64,000 nt of DNA, taken from contig JACVVK020000086.1 of NCBI GenBank assembly GCA_018292915.2, positions 105,001 to 169,000 of the forward strand. The letters run 5' to 3'. Made by a program: the position numbers and the translations under genes. The notes under the pieces were generated by a model. That model was not told the origin of the DNA. It did no database searches and worked only from the letters and a program-made list of their open reading frames with translations. The DNA is from Batillaria attramentaria (Eukaryota; Mollusca; Gastropoda; Batillariidae). Position 1 is the stretch's first letter; every line of letters begins with the position of its first letter. This document shows, one piece after another, positions 1-9,815 of the stretch.

Positions 1-573
1 ACTGATACAAGCCTTAGGTATGCGCACCTGGGGACGGCGTTTCGCCTCATAACCACGTCACAAAAAGAGGCTATTTCCACGACGGCTATTGAAATGTTCC
101 CCAGTGATCCATATCCTACAGCAAATATAATTTAAGGAAAAATATCCATGAAAATGTAACCTTGGTGTTTTCCTTAAGGGCCTAGATTAAAATAGTTCTG
201 TAGACAATCAATCCGATTCAGGGGAAATATTCCATCAACAGAAATGGGCAGTTTTTCGAAGAAATGCCATTTCTGATTCCCCGACGAAAGTCGTAACATT
301 CTGTTGTTCTGAATTCTGCGTTTTGCTTTTTGAATGAAAAATGTTACAACTTGACAGCATGCTTTTTGTTCGTCATGCCCAACCTACAGCCACACATTTT
401 CTAAAGAACTTTGACTTCACAACAGGCAAGAAAATATAATAAAATATTCAAATAAATATTCAATTTCAAAAATACTTTAGTGTCCATTAAATAACATGGA
501 AAATCGTCTTCGGGCTCACAGCTCAAAACAAAATAAAAGTGAAAAATTGTGCACTGTCACACGCGCGCGAACG

Positions 574-577
<4 letters not shown>
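1..577. other. unannotated AT-rich stretch
   Basis: No long ORF, known repeat or RNA gene is recognisable here. The sequence is AT-rich and of normal complexity up to the CA run. It may be intronic or intergenic; nothing decides between them. Confidence 0.4.

Positions 578-646
<69 letters not shown>
578..646. repeat. (AC)n microsatellite
   Basis: An uninterrupted AC dinucleotide run of about 34 units is flanked on both sides by short CG-containing variants (ACGC, GCGC). The open His-Thr reading frame across it is a by-product of the repeat. Confidence 0.97.
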
Positions 647-648
<2 letters not shown>

Positions 649-734
649 GCGGCCTAGATAACTGCAACACAGGAATAACTGTGTCAATCATCATGTTTCT
701 CTGTACATTTAGGAACAATCACACCTCTGCTTCC

Positions 735-905
735 GGACTGCCGGGGTGGCCGAATGGTAGAGCGTTGGACTTCTAATGCTCGGGTCGTGAGTTCGTATCC
801 CGGCTGGGGCCAAATATTTGTGCTGGCTTTTTCATCGTTGCCCCGTCTTTGATATCACCCGTATGTCGTGGAAAAGGACGTTAAACTCCCAGTCACCCAC
901 CCACC
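735..905 (+). mobile_element. SINE1, subfamily A, full length with 15-bp TSD
   Basis: This is the reference copy of the main SINE in the window. A tRNA-like head carries an A box (GTGGCCGAATGGTAGAGC) and a B box in the form GTTCGTATCC. The body reads CCAAATATTTGTGCTGGC, then CCCCGTCTTTGATATCACCC, and the 3' end is GGACGTTAAACTCCC followed by ACCC repeats. The 15-mer CACACCTCTGCTTCC stands at 720-734 and again at 906-920, a perfect target-site duplication, so this is a bona fide retroposed copy. The head is SINE-like rather than a working tRNA, because the acceptor arms do not pair properly. An unseen LINE must have supplied the reverse transcriptase. Confidence 0.92.
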
Positions 906-920
906 CACACCTCTGCTTCC

Positions 921-1696
921 TGTATTTCCTTAATCAGAATTAAAAAGGAGAAAAATTACGAGTCTAAGCCAATAAAAACATAAAATTAGTTTGACATGTG
1001 CAATAACTTAAAAAATAAACCAACAACAACGACAACTAAACATACAAACAAAAAACCCCAACATCAACCCAAAATCCAAGATTACTGTGAACGTCTGAAC
1101 CCAGCGTTACACCAAGAAAGCATTCTTAACAAACATTTCCTCAGACGTCAAAAGAACCGACAAGCCAGGGATTTAAAGGAGACACTCCAAACGAAGTTGT
1201 GTCTATTTCATTTGAAGACCATTCAACACGATACCATCAAAGGCGACAGGGCCCGAAATATAACGTTGACAATCACAGCGTACGATGCTGTGTACTTCGA
1301 CCAAACCTCTGCCCATTTCGACCAAAAGCGAGGATCTCTTGGGCACTGCAGCCGCGATGAGCGACGTGGCGGTAGACGCAAAGTGGCGGGAATTAGGCCG
1401 TGAGGTGTCGCTTGGGAAATTCCGGAACGTCACAGACAATTCCTCAAGTCTCGCAGAAAGCGCCCGTGATCGACGCTAGAACGCCTGGGGGCGGAAGGAT
1501 TAGGCGGTGAAAGTTGGAAGTGGATGCGTACAGAAGTGAGAAAAAGTTCCCAGATTTATCGTGTCGTCTACGATGACCTTACGGAGATAGCAGAAGAAAA
1601 ACGAAAGTGGCATACGCCTGAAATTGAGCGAGGAAAGGTTCGATCAGAGGAAGCCTTTCAGCGAAGTTTGGGGGGCGGGTGATCGAAGTGATCTTC

Positions 1697-1697
<1 letters not shown>
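921..1697. other. no supported gene; short ORFs only
   Basis: Short overlapping ORFs occur on both strands around 1000-1480, including one starting with MSDVAVDAKWREL at 1357, but none has splice signals or recognisable similarity. A GC-richer patch at 1340-1500 is the only compositional change. Confidence 0.35.

Positions 1698-1769
<72 letters not shown>
1698..1769. repeat. (GA)n microsatellite
   Basis: A GA dinucleotide run of about 35 units. The Arg-Glu and Leu-Ser repeat ORFs crossing it are artefacts. Confidence 0.97.
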
Positions 1770-1772
<3 letters not shown>

Positions 1773-2149
1773 CCCCCAAACAACAAACAAGAACAAAAAA
1801 TACCCCTAAAAAAACAAAAACAAAAACGAAACAACTCCAAAGCACAGAACAGCACAAAAGAGAAGCCTTATCTCCGGACTGGTTGAAACAAAACAAAGCA
1901 AGATTCCAATCATAGGACCGGTTGAAACAAAAGGAAACAAGACCTCAAGTCACAGGACTACTTGAAGCAGCACTCCAGTGAGCTGACTGGTTGTCACAAG
2001 AAGACCCAAGACTCCAGTCAACCTAAATGTCTTCGCCAGTCCACAGCCATTTAAGTCGACTCGAGTCCCGGCCCGACTCTCTCACTGCTCGCCCTCTTCG
2101 CTGTTTAGCGCGGAAACATCCGTGGGACAGAGAACATGTTAACAGAAAG

Positions 2150-2945
2150 AAAGACCCATGGACACACAGACCCGTGCACCTGTAGACCCAAAGACCCGTG
2201 GACAGAACGACCCGTGGACGGAAAGATTCCGTGGACAGAAAGATTCCGTGGACAGAAGGATTCCGTGGACATAAAGACCAAAACAGACCCGTGGACAGAA
2301 AGACCTGTAGACAGTAAGACCCGTGGACAGAAAGACCTGTAGACAGTAAGACCCGTGGACAGAAAGACCTGTAGATAGTAAGACCCGTGGACAGAAAGAC
2401 CTGTAGACAGTAAGACCCGTGGACAGAAAGATTCCGTGGACAGAAAGATTCCGTGGACAGAAGGATTCCGTGGACATAAAGACCAAAACAGACCCGTGGA
2501 CAGAAAGACCTGTAGACAGTAAGACCCGTGGACAGAAAGACCTGTAGACAGTAAGACCCGTGGACAGAAAGATTCCGTGGACAGAAAGATTCCGTGGACA
2601 GAAGGATTCCGTGGATATAAAGACCAAAACAGACCCGTGGACAGAAAGACCTGTAGACAGTAAGACCCGTGGACAGAAAGATTCCGTGGAAGGAAAGATT
2701 CCGTGGACAGAACGATTCCGTGGACAGAAAGACCAAAACAGACCCGTGGACACAAAGACCTGTAGACAGAAAGGCCTGTGGACAGAGAACATGTGGACAT
2801 AAAGACCAGTGGACAGAGAACCTGCGGACAGAAAGACCAGTGGACAGAGATACCATGGACAGAAAGACCCCATGGACAGAAAGACCCCATGGACAGAAAG
2901 ACCCCATGGACAGAAAGACCCCATAGACAGAAAGACATGCGGGAC
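2150..2945. repeat. 16/17-bp minisatellite with higher-order structure
   Basis: About 48 tandem units of 16-17 bp are seen, mainly AGACCCGTGGACAGAA, AGACCTGTAGACAGTA and AGATTCCGTGGACAGAA. Blocks containing GGATTCCGTGGACATAAAGA recur around 2225, 2427 and 2570, showing a higher-order repeat of roughly 140-200 bp. The unit contains no stop codon on the minus strand, and its length is not a multiple of 3. All three minus frames therefore stay open for about 900 nt and give 300-residue ORFs of Ser-Thr-Gly-Leu/Val-His-Gly repeats. These ORFs are explained by the repeat alone. Confidence 0.95.
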
Positions 2946-3060
2946 TGAATTTCTGAGCGATAGGGTGAAGCACATAATATTATTATGGGGTTTTTCGAGT
3001 GCAGAAAAGCCAATTCGAACTGTTAAGAACCGAACTGTACTACAGCACACCTAAGTCCAT

Positions 3061-3312
3061 ACCCTTTTAGTCCTTACGACAGAAACAACTGCACAACGTG
3101 ACTGTTTCTCAATGCACTGCAGTTCTTGAGACCAGGAAGAGCCTGCGGGACAGGACTGTAAAAATGCCTTTCTCGTCGAACATCCTTTGGGGGACAGAAC
3201 GAAGTGTGGAAAATGACTATGGTAATACCCAGTGCTACCAGTGCTTCGCTTTGGAACAGGAAGACCTGTGGAATAGACTGTAATAACACCTCTCTCACTA
3301 TAGACGACTCCA
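3061..3312. repeat. degenerate ~61-bp tandem repeat, first block
   Basis: Diverged units recur at roughly 61-62 bp (near 3129, 3191 and 3252). Each carries a core like GGACAGAACGAAGTGTGGAA followed by GACTGTAATAA and a pyrimidine-rich CCTCTCACT segment. The core resembles the 16-bp unit of the neighbouring minisatellite. Confidence 0.6.
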
Positions 3313-3600
3313 CTTGGCAAGGCCGGAGGCCAAAAGCCCCGCCCCCTTTACTTTGCCGTGTATTGGCGAAACACTTTACGTCCGGGGCGGTCGGTGGTCT
3401 AGTGGTTAAGAGACTTGTCACCAATGCGAGAGGTCAGGGGTTCGAGTCCCACTCGGGGCAAAGAGTAGTCTGGCAAGAAAGTTTGCCAGACCATGTCATG
3501 TGTTGTGCTCATTATGCCGCGGGACGCGATTGGCTGAATTCTGCCCCCCCCCCCCCCCCACACACACACTCCCCGGCTTTTGATTGACAGGAATGGAGTC
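3313..3600 (+). mobile_element. dispersed element (family R4) with a SINE2-type tRNA head inside
   Basis: The 5' part (GGCAAGGCC ... TTTACTTTGCCGTGTATTGG) and the 3' part (GCCAGACCATGTCATG ... GGCTTTTGATTGACAGGA) both match, in reverse orientation, the element at 46958-47465. Between them, 3386-3462 is a tRNA-like SINE2 head with A box GGTCTAGTGGTTAAGAG and B box GGGGTTCGAGTCCC. It replaces the middle part present in the other copy. The whole interrupts the 61-bp degenerate array. No clear TSD was found. Confidence 0.55.
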
Positions 3601-4045
3601 GCATATTTCTTTGGGGGACAGAGAGGTCTGTGAACAGCAGTAATGCACGCGTCTTTTTTTTAAATTCTGTTTTAAACACATAGTTATATATGTAACACAA
3701 ATACAATACAAAGAATGCACAATACAGTGCGCGTATGTTTAAAGTAACCGCACGCGTCTATAAAAGGAAATCCATTTCCTACTTTTGGGACACGTTCCTC
3801 TCACTGCACACAGTTTAAGTTCTTAGGCACAGAACAATGTGTGCGTCATTAACTGCAGTAATGCACCCTCAGCACACATCATTTTATTTCTTGAAAAGAA
3901 ATGTGGACCATGACTGTCGTGATACCCACCTCTCCCAGAGAAAGAGCAGCTAAAGTGTGGTAATGTCTTTCTCAGTGCAACTCCTTACAGTTGTTTGGGG
4001 AAAAGAGAGTCCTTGGGAACAAAAGTAGTACTAGGCACGTTTAGT
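3601..4045. repeat. degenerate ~61-bp tandem repeat, second block
   Basis: The same degraded unit resumes after the R4 insertion: GGGGGACAGAGAGGTCTGTG, CAGTAATGCACGCGTC, then AGAACAATGTGTGCGTC and GTGGACCATGACTGTCGTGA. Divergence is high, so unit boundaries are approximate. Confidence 0.5.
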
Positions 4046-4172
4046 AGGACTCGACTTCGTCAAGTTGACTTCGCTGAGCAGCGTAACCCATTTACATGTA
4101 AATTAGGCTCACATGGCAGTGGCCGCGAGCGGCTAATGGTAACCCCAAGGTGCTGAAATTTCACGCCCACGC

Positions 4173-4174
<2 letters not shown>

Positions 4175-4226
<52 letters not shown>

Positions 4227-4252
4227 GCACGCACGCACGCATGCACACACAC
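4175..4252. repeat. (AC)n/(ACGC)n microsatellite
   Basis: An AC run passes into ACGC tetranucleotides. The same AC-to-ACGC transition recurs near 12.3, 41.7, 52.9 and 57.6 kb. Confidence 0.95.
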
Positions 4253-4607
4253 AGAGCATTCTAAACAAAAACCAGTACTGGAAGGTGTCACAGGTGTAGG
4301 ATGAGCTAACTGTCACTTTTTTTTATTTATTTTATTTTATAAAATGCTCCTTTCTTTAGGTGTGGGCACACAGAAATACACACATTCTCATGGCTGGTCA
4401 TCGAGATCTCAGTAACTGTACACACATATTTGACAATGGAATGCATTTCATTTTACTGTCAAATTTAGGGTTTTTTTCCCGGAAAAAATGTCGCTTTATC
4501 GGAACTGGAAAAGTCTACACTTACGGAAAGTGGGAAAGCTTCTTTCAACGACAAAAAAACAATGTGCGTAATGGACAAAATTGTACCAGGAAAGTGGAAA
4601 AGAAGCA

Positions 4608-4941
4608 CGAGTGAGTGAGTGAGTGAGTGAGTGAGTGAGTGAGTGAGTGAGTGAGTGATCGAGTGAGTGACTGAGTGAATGGGTTTTTAAGGCTTAACGC
4701 CGCGCAAGCCACAAAGATTAATTCGCGGCCAAGTGAGCCTGCACTACGTGAAAAAAACAAACAAAAATGTAACGTTGGACGAAGGATGGAAAACTGGTCT
4801 ACGGGGCAGTATAAACCTAGGACATGCAGGAGACGCTGCACTTTCATGCTAATTTGTCGAACTCCCGACTACAAAACAGCGTAGAAAACAAATACCAATT
4901 ACAACTACGAGAAACAAACATAAATACTAAATGCATTTACA
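4608..4941 (-). mobile_element. SINE3 copy with 12-bp TSD
   Basis: In the plus direction the copy begins with a long (GAGT)n run, which is its 3' tail on the minus strand. It continues with GGCTTAACGCCGCGCAAGCC, TTCGCGGCCAAGTGAGCCTG, CTGGTCTACGGGGCAGTATA and CATGCAGGAGACGCTGCAC. GGAAAAGAAGCA is present at 4596-4607 and 4942-4953, a perfect 12-bp target-site duplication that fixes both ends. No clear tRNA-like head is seen, so the class rests on the tail and TSD. Confidence 0.8.
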
Positions 4942-4953
4942 GGAAAAGAAGCA

Positions 4954-5540
4954 GGACAACGTACCACTCAAACTACGACCTGTTGAGTCAACAGACAGTC
5001 GTACATCCGTAAGCACACAAGGGGGCCATTCATATCGACCACGGCTAGAATTTTGGACGCAGTGAAGTCTGTGAACATATTTATCATTCCTGCTCCATCT
5101 GCGAAGCCACGCGAGCACAAAAGAAACATTGGACGAAAAAGCTGTTTAATTTTCCCCCAGGCGATTTGCAAACGGCTGTGCCTTATTTTCAAACGATGCC
5201 TAACGTAACACGTGGCAGCACTGCGAAAGGTCTGAAGTCACCATGACCATAACCCCAGTAAAAGTAGATAAACTTGAAATTGGACGCAAAATAAAACTGG
5301 GAAGAACAAAAACCGAAAACTGGGTGTTCTATTATCCAGTAGTCCATTTAACTCGCGTGAAACTAGTCAGTTCTAACTTGACCTTGAACGTCACCATCAT
5401 AAACAGTAGACAGGTGAATTTGGACACGGACACGAAGCTAAACCAGGAAAAACAAAAGTAAAAAAACTGGTTTCAATTCAGCTGAATTCGATTCAGTCGT
5501 ATATCTCTTAATAGCCCAAGCCAGACCATCTCCCTGTCCA
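4954..5540. other. no supported gene
   Basis: AT-rich sequence of normal complexity. An ORF at 5243-5461 (starting MTITPVKVDKLEIG) has no splice context or recognisable domain. Nothing else stands out. Confidence 0.35.
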
Positions 5541-5745
5541 GTATATAATAAGACTTGTTAAAAAGAAACAGCCACTGCACACCGATAGCAGCCACTTCAA
5601 TTTAAGCCACTATTACACAAGAAAAGGGCCTTCCCGCTATAGGCCCGAGACCACTGCAGATTGCTTATTAGTGGCTTGAAGTGGCGCCTAGTGATATAAA
5701 GATTTCAAGTAAAAACGCGAGTTTTGCTTGGGGTTTTAAGAGAGT
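5541..5745 (+). repeat. hairpin repeat family R5, copy 1
   Basis: One of three copies (others at 13257-13480 minus and 51178-51370 plus). It starts ATAAGACTTGTTAAAAAG and holds an internal inverted repeat: AGCCACTTCAA...AGCCACTATTA near 5587-5612 against TTAGTGGCTTGAAGTGGC near 5665. It ends with an AAGATTTCAAGTAAAAACGC segment. It would fold as a long stem and looks like a foldback or MITE-like element. Confidence 0.75.
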
Positions 5746-6183
5746 TTTATTGTCCTCAGTTGGGATACTTCATTTCCGATTTCCGATATAAAAGCATATC
5801 GCACAGACAAAATAAACGATCATTTAAAATAACAAAACACGGATGCCGAGTTAATCTATAGAAAAAAAGAGCGTACTAAAGTACACGATAAATTAAAACT
5901 GAATTGATTCTTCAATTGCAAGGAGGTCAAGCCACCTCGCCCTGGTTCACACCACTGGCATGGAGGATCTGGTCAAGCATGTGAAACGGCTTTGGCGTCG
6001 ATCCCCTAAAGTAATAAACAAGGTTCCCATTAACAAGACTGTCAAATGTTGCAAGATTTATGCACGCTCCCGAGGGAAAAAGGGTCATAACTGATCGGAC
6101 ACATAAAAATGATTTCTCATCGGTTACATCTTGTTGGCGAAAATTAAAGTTGGTATTGATACGGGAAAGCACTTTTACGGGAG

Positions 6184-6216
<33 letters not shown>

Positions 6217-6741
6217 AGTCTCTCTCTCTGTGTGTAATACGTCTGATAAGGAAAAAAATCGGTTATTGCTTCTCAGAAAGGAACAGGCTATATATCTATA
6301 TATATATGAATATCAAATGAAAATAACAGCCATGAATAATACGCTTTGACAAAGGTCTAGACGTAATGCACAGCTGCGGGACACGTGGTTCATCGCTAGC
6401 TATCGTCTATAGCATCTATATTCCGACCAGGAGGATCAATATTGCCCAATATTGCCCGATATCGCCCAATGGCGCAATAATATCACCATGACGATAATAA
6501 AATGCAGAATCGGCAACGCGCCTGTAGTATGTAATGCAGCATCCCCACAACTTGTCCTGGGCTTTCTTCGGCGGTGCTCGAGTGAATTAAATTTAATTCC
6601 ATTCAAGTTATTTTATTTTCTCCTTTGGGAAATTCGTGAGCATCTTGAAGACACGGTAGAGGCTGAAGGTGTTTGATCGTAGAAACACCGAAAAGGTGCC
6701 CAAGCAAACAGACAGAGAAGAAAGGAAGCGGAATTTTTTTA
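5746..6741. other. no supported gene; CT and TA runs
   Basis: Contains a (CT)n run at about 6185-6232, a short TATATA patch near 6290-6307 and a small tandem of ATTGCCCAATATTGCCCGAT type at 6441-6472. No exon or element boundary can be supported. Confidence 0.35.
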
Positions 6742-6916
6742 GGCTCATGGCACACGGGGGACGTTTTTGTTCGGACAAACACGGAAAACAGCCCAAACAT
6801 GCTCTGGAAAAAAATAGGGCAAAGGCATGTTGTAGCCGCATGTCACACGAGAAACACGGAAAACCACCATGTTCGCTGTTTGTTCGGCCTAAAAACACTC
6901 CCGTGTGACGTCAGCC
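6742..6916. mobile_element. short MITE with long imperfect TIRs, possible TTA duplication
   Basis: The left end GGCTCATGGCACACGGG... and the right end, read as reverse complement, GGCTGACGTCACACGGG... match. The match continues through GTTTTT to CGAACAAACA, giving imperfect TIRs of about 40 bp in a 175-bp element. TTA flanks both sides (6739-6741 and 6917-6919), the target type of PIF/Harbinger elements. A related left end (GGCTCGTTTCACACAGGAGA) occurs at 36447. No transposase sequence is present. Confidence 0.65.
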
Positions 6917-7359
6917 TTAATGAAACATGTTAAAGTACCACTGAACAAAGAGATTAGCGATATCCTTCCCTGACAATAAGGTCTTCACCACCAGTTCCAC
7001 CCTACCCCCACTTCAATTCGTTTACTCTGGGCATTTGTGCTATAGATCGTTTTGAGGCGCAAAAGTCAGGGTGTTACAGAAATGTGTGTTTTACTGCGCC
7101 TTTCAGATTCATCTATAGCGCTTGTTCAAAGACCCCAGAATCCAATCCACCACGCAACACGTGCCAAAAGGGTGAGAGAGTGAGTTTTTAGGGCTTAACG
7201 CCGCGCAAGCCACAAAGACTTATTCGCGGCTAAGTGTGCCTGCTGTACTTCAAGAAACAAAAACAACAATGAAAAGTTAGACAACTGATGCAAACTGGTC
7301 TACGGGGCAGGAGACGCTGCACCTTCATGCCAATAATGTATCGAACTCACGATTACAAA

Positions 7360-7772
7360 GGGGGGGGGGGGGGTTGGTGTTTAGGAGTTTAACGTCCTTT
7401 TCCACCACCTATGGTTGATATCAAAGACGGGGCGACGAGAAAAAGACCAGCACAAATACAGACTTCAACATAAGTCAAGGACCACCTTGACAGACAAGTC
7501 TAATTTTTAAGAATTCACAAAAAATAGAGATCAAGGAATCTTTCAAAATACTGTCTTAATTAGTGATGTCATCATTTTGAAATTTATCTTGTTTTGTTCA
7601 GAGATGATTTCATTAAATATCTTTGAAGTTTCAAATGTTTTGGTCTTAACCTCTGTGTTTGCAAATGGTCCTTGACTTATGTTGAAGTCTGTATTTGGCC
7701 CCAGCCGGGATTCGAACTCACGACCCGAGCATTGAAAGTCCAACGCTATACCATTCGGCTATCCCGGCTCCC
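7360..7772 (-). mobile_element. SINE1, subfamily B, inserted in SINE3 and itself interrupted
   Basis: The tail-side half (GTTTAACGTCCTTTTCCACC, then GATATCAAAGACGGGGCGAC) lies at 7360-7458. The head half (GGCCCCAGCCGGGATTCGAA to the TACCATTCGGCTATCCCGGC end) lies at 7692-7772. CTCACGATTACAAA flanks the whole at 7346-7359 and 7773-7786, a perfect 14-bp TSD. Removing 7459-7693 restores the continuous SINE1 sequence CACAAATATTTGGCC seen in other copies. Confidence 0.93.
7459..7691. mobile_element. Tc1/mariner-type MITE, 233 bp, TA duplication
   Basis: Perfect 26-bp terminal inverted repeats begin CAGACTTCAACATAAGTCAA at the left, with the exact reverse complement ending at 7691. Each end abuts TA (7457-7458 and 7692-7693), the TSD of Tc1/mariner elements. 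The interior is AT-rich with no transposase ORF, so this is a non-autonomous derivative. Its TIR matches that of the element at 62375-62790 at most positions (CAG.CTTCA...AAGGACCA). Confidence 0.93.
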
Positions 7773-7908
7773 CTCACGATTACAAAAACGCGTAGAAAAC
7801 AAACAGCATTTAGAACTAAGTAAAACAAACCTAATAAGAAGCGCATGCACAGCAAATATTGCAACTTATCGTCTCCTAGGCGCAATAAACCAGCAACTCG
7901 TGCCAAAA

Positions 7909-8334
7909 AAAACCCAAAACCAAACCAAAACAAAACCTAACAACAACCCCAAACCCACAAGATTGATATCACGTAATACCACACCAGGCCTCTTTCAGAT
8001 TAGGCTCTTCTTATAAAAGAACGCCCTTCCAAAGAGATGCGTCATAAAGGATGCGCTTTAACAGCCTTGCTATTTGACTACGTAATTGCAATTTCTGCCT
8101 TTGAATAATGCGAAATAAGCGTCATAACCGAGCCCCCTGATGCAGGTTTACAGGTTCTCTGTCGGGTGCAAAACCAATTACACGTTGAATTTGCTTTGAA
8201 ATAGGGCAGACCGTATCATTGGAAAATTTCGGGGAGTGACAGTAATGATGCTAGAGCTGTTGATCACACTCTGTTTGAAGGAGTCATGCCGATGGAAGAT
8301 ACTTCAAAATGGCAGAAAACATTCAACACATGTC
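7909..8334. other. no supported gene
   Basis: An AC/AAAC-rich patch at 7909-7960 is followed by normal-complexity sequence. No element end or exon could be assigned. Confidence 0.35.
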
Positions 8335-8438
8335 ACTTGATTTGTTTTTCGTCTGGTTGTAGTTTCTGCGTGGCCGTATTATTATTTTATGTGTCTGACA
8401 AAAATGTGGTTTTGAGAGAGAGAGAGAGAGAGAGAGAG
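8335..8438 (+). repeat. local duplicate ending in (GA)n, copy 1
   Basis: The segment CACTTGATTTGTTTTTCGTC ... GTGTCTGACAAAAATGTGGT followed by a GA run is repeated nearly exactly at 9026-9126. Both copies end in GA microsatellite, so the run is the 3' end of the repeated unit. Confidence 0.8.
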
Positions 8439-8602
8439 GGTGGGTGGGTGGGTAGGTTGGTGTCTGGGAGTTTAACGTCCTTTTCCACCACATATGGGTG
8501 ACGGGGCAACGAGAAAAAGGCTAGCACAAATAGCTGGCCCTAGCCGGGATTCGAGCTCACGGCCCGAGCATTGAAAGTTCAACGCTCGGCTATCCCAGCT
8601 CG
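8439..8602 (-). mobile_element. SINE1, subfamily B, with internal deletion
   Basis: The tail (GAGTTTAACGTCCTTTTCCA) and head (GCCGGGATTCGAGCTC, GGCTATCCCAGCTC) are present. The GATATCAAAGA part is missing between GGGTGA and CGGGGC, and some of the anticodon-like region is lost. The copy lies in a GA run, so a TSD cannot be read. Confidence 0.85.
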
Positions 8603-8700
8603 CAGAGAGAGAAATTGAAATTGAAATTGAAATAACTTTATTTGAAAACGGTGGAAGTTTTGGTCTTGCAACCAATTTTCAAACTTGCCGTTTTTAAGAA
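8603..8700 (-). mobile_element. retroposon 3' end (family R13)
   Basis: On the minus strand this reads AAACGGCAAGTTTG ... CACCGTTTTCAAATAAAGTT followed by repeated ATTTCA. The same 3' end occurs at 9127-9215, 38060-38190, 38330-38460 and 63890-64000 (consensus GCAACGGCAAGTTT, then CCGTTGTAAAATAAAG plus a simple-repeat tail). It is probably a LINE or SINE 3' terminus; no coding part is seen. Confidence 0.6.
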
Positions 8701-8761
8701 CAAACAACTAAACAAAAAAAGCCAAATGATCGAACATACGTAAACCTGGAACAAGAAAGTT

Positions 8762-8765
<4 letters not shown>

Positions 8766-8839
<74 letters not shown>
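8766..8839. repeat. (CA)n microsatellite
   Basis: An uninterrupted CA run of about 37 units. Confidence 0.97.
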
Positions 8840-8841
<2 letters not shown>

Positions 8842-9025
8842 ATTATCGCATGTATGAACTAGTATGTCCATATTTATGTGAACGTGTGGTACCTATTTTT
8901 ATGATTGTTTGTTATTTGTTGGCTAATAGATATTTGAAGAGGCTGCTTTTAAACGATGAGGCTGACCGACTGTGCCTAACATGGACAGGAAGGGAATTCC
9001 ACAATGAAGTTCCGGAAAGTTCATG

Positions 9026-9126
9026 TCACTTGATTTGTTTTTCGTCTGGTTGCAGTTTCTGCATAGCCGTATTATTATTTTGTGTGTCTGACAAAAATGT
9101 GGTTTTGAGAGAGAGAGAGAGAGAGA
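9026..9126 (+). repeat. local duplicate ending in (GA)n, copy 2
   Basis: Near-identical to 8335-8438. It passes directly into an R13 3' end through GA and GATGAT repeats. Confidence 0.8.
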
Positions 9127-9215
9127 TGATGATGATGATGAAACTTTATTTATCAACGGTAAAAGTTTTGACAGAAATTCGCCAGTTTGCAAACTTGCCG
9201 TTGCTAATACTACAG
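9127..9215 (-). mobile_element. retroposon 3' end (family R13)
   Basis: Minus strand: AGCAACGGCAAGTTTGCAAA ... TACCGTTGATAAATAAAGTT, then CATCAT repeats and (CT)n as the tail. It is the best preserved minus-strand copy of this 3' end. Confidence 0.65.
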
Positions 9216-9385
9216 AGACTATCTACTAAGGAAAAGAAGGGAGCAAAATATAAAAGGTATTATGCACTAAACTACAAGAAACAAAACCATAGAGAAAAAC
9301 GTCCATCAGGTCAAAACGCATTCACACACACGTGCGACCTTCGTAAACACAGATCACTGATACAATATTGAAGTGATGCAAAGAG

Positions 9386-9470
9386 AGAGAGAGAGAGACT
9401 GACTGACTGAAACATTTCAGGATAAAGACTTGTAGGTATGGTCTGCCTATCTTATAAGCTGTCCTGCTAA
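9386..9470 (-). mobile_element. retroposon 3' end (family R14)
   Basis: Minus strand: TTAGCAGGACAGCTTATAAG, ATAGGCAGACCATACC, then TTTATCCTG and CAGT plus CT repeats. The same signature is found in plus orientation near 36830, 37450 and 38610. The upstream extent is unknown. Confidence 0.5.
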
Positions 9471-9774
9471 TCTAGAAACACTAAAAAAATAAAAGCTAAC
9501 ATGACAAAAAGTATACCTGGCACAAAAGGAGTAAATCTAATAAGAAAATTAGAAGGAAAAAAATTAAACATGCAAAGACAGAAAGAAGCGCAAGAAATTC
9601 TAAGGAAACACATCGGAAAATAGGTGAAGAAGTAGATAGCATGGTGTTTGAAATTGTTGTATACGACACAACTTGTAAAAAGGTAACATGTTATAGTGCC
9701 ATCTGATAACGAGTAATTTAGCATGGTTCATGCACCCATGATCTTGTTCGTGGACCTATGACTGACGTAAGTAT

Positions 9775-9777
<3 letters not shown>

Positions 9778-9811
<34 letters not shown>
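9778..9811. repeat. (GA)n microsatellite
   Basis: A GA run of about 16 units. Confidence 0.95.

Positions 9812-9815
<4 letters not shown>

Larger units (their letters stand above)
7154..7908 (-). mobile_element. SINE3 copy hosting a two-level nested insertion
   Basis: The plus strand begins with GAGTGAG-type tail, then GGGCTTAACGCCGCGCAAGC and GGTCTACGGGGCAGGAGACG, as in the copy at 4608. The element is split at 7359/7787 by a SINE1. GCAACACGTGCCAAAA at 7154-7169 and GCAACTCGTGCCAAAA at 7893-7908 form a 16-bp TSD with one mismatch, so the element proper is about 7170-7892 minus the insert, near 296 bp. The uninterrupted copy at 4608-4941 shows the empty-site order of the sequence around the split. 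Confidence 0.85.

Noticed and set aside
1357..1479. Possible small gene starting MSDVAVDAKW
   Set aside because: Forty codons, no donor site at the end, no homology; several overlapping ORFs of equal merit.
2023..3050. Minus-strand ORFs of about 300 codons in three frames (Ser-Thr-Gly-Leu / Val-His-Gly repeats)
   Set aside because: The 16-17-bp minisatellite unit lacks stops and shifts frame each copy, so all three frames stay open; no start context, domain or splice signal.
3386..3462. tRNA gene on the plus strand
   Set aside because: A and B boxes are present but the acceptor arms do not pair; it matches the head of SINE2.
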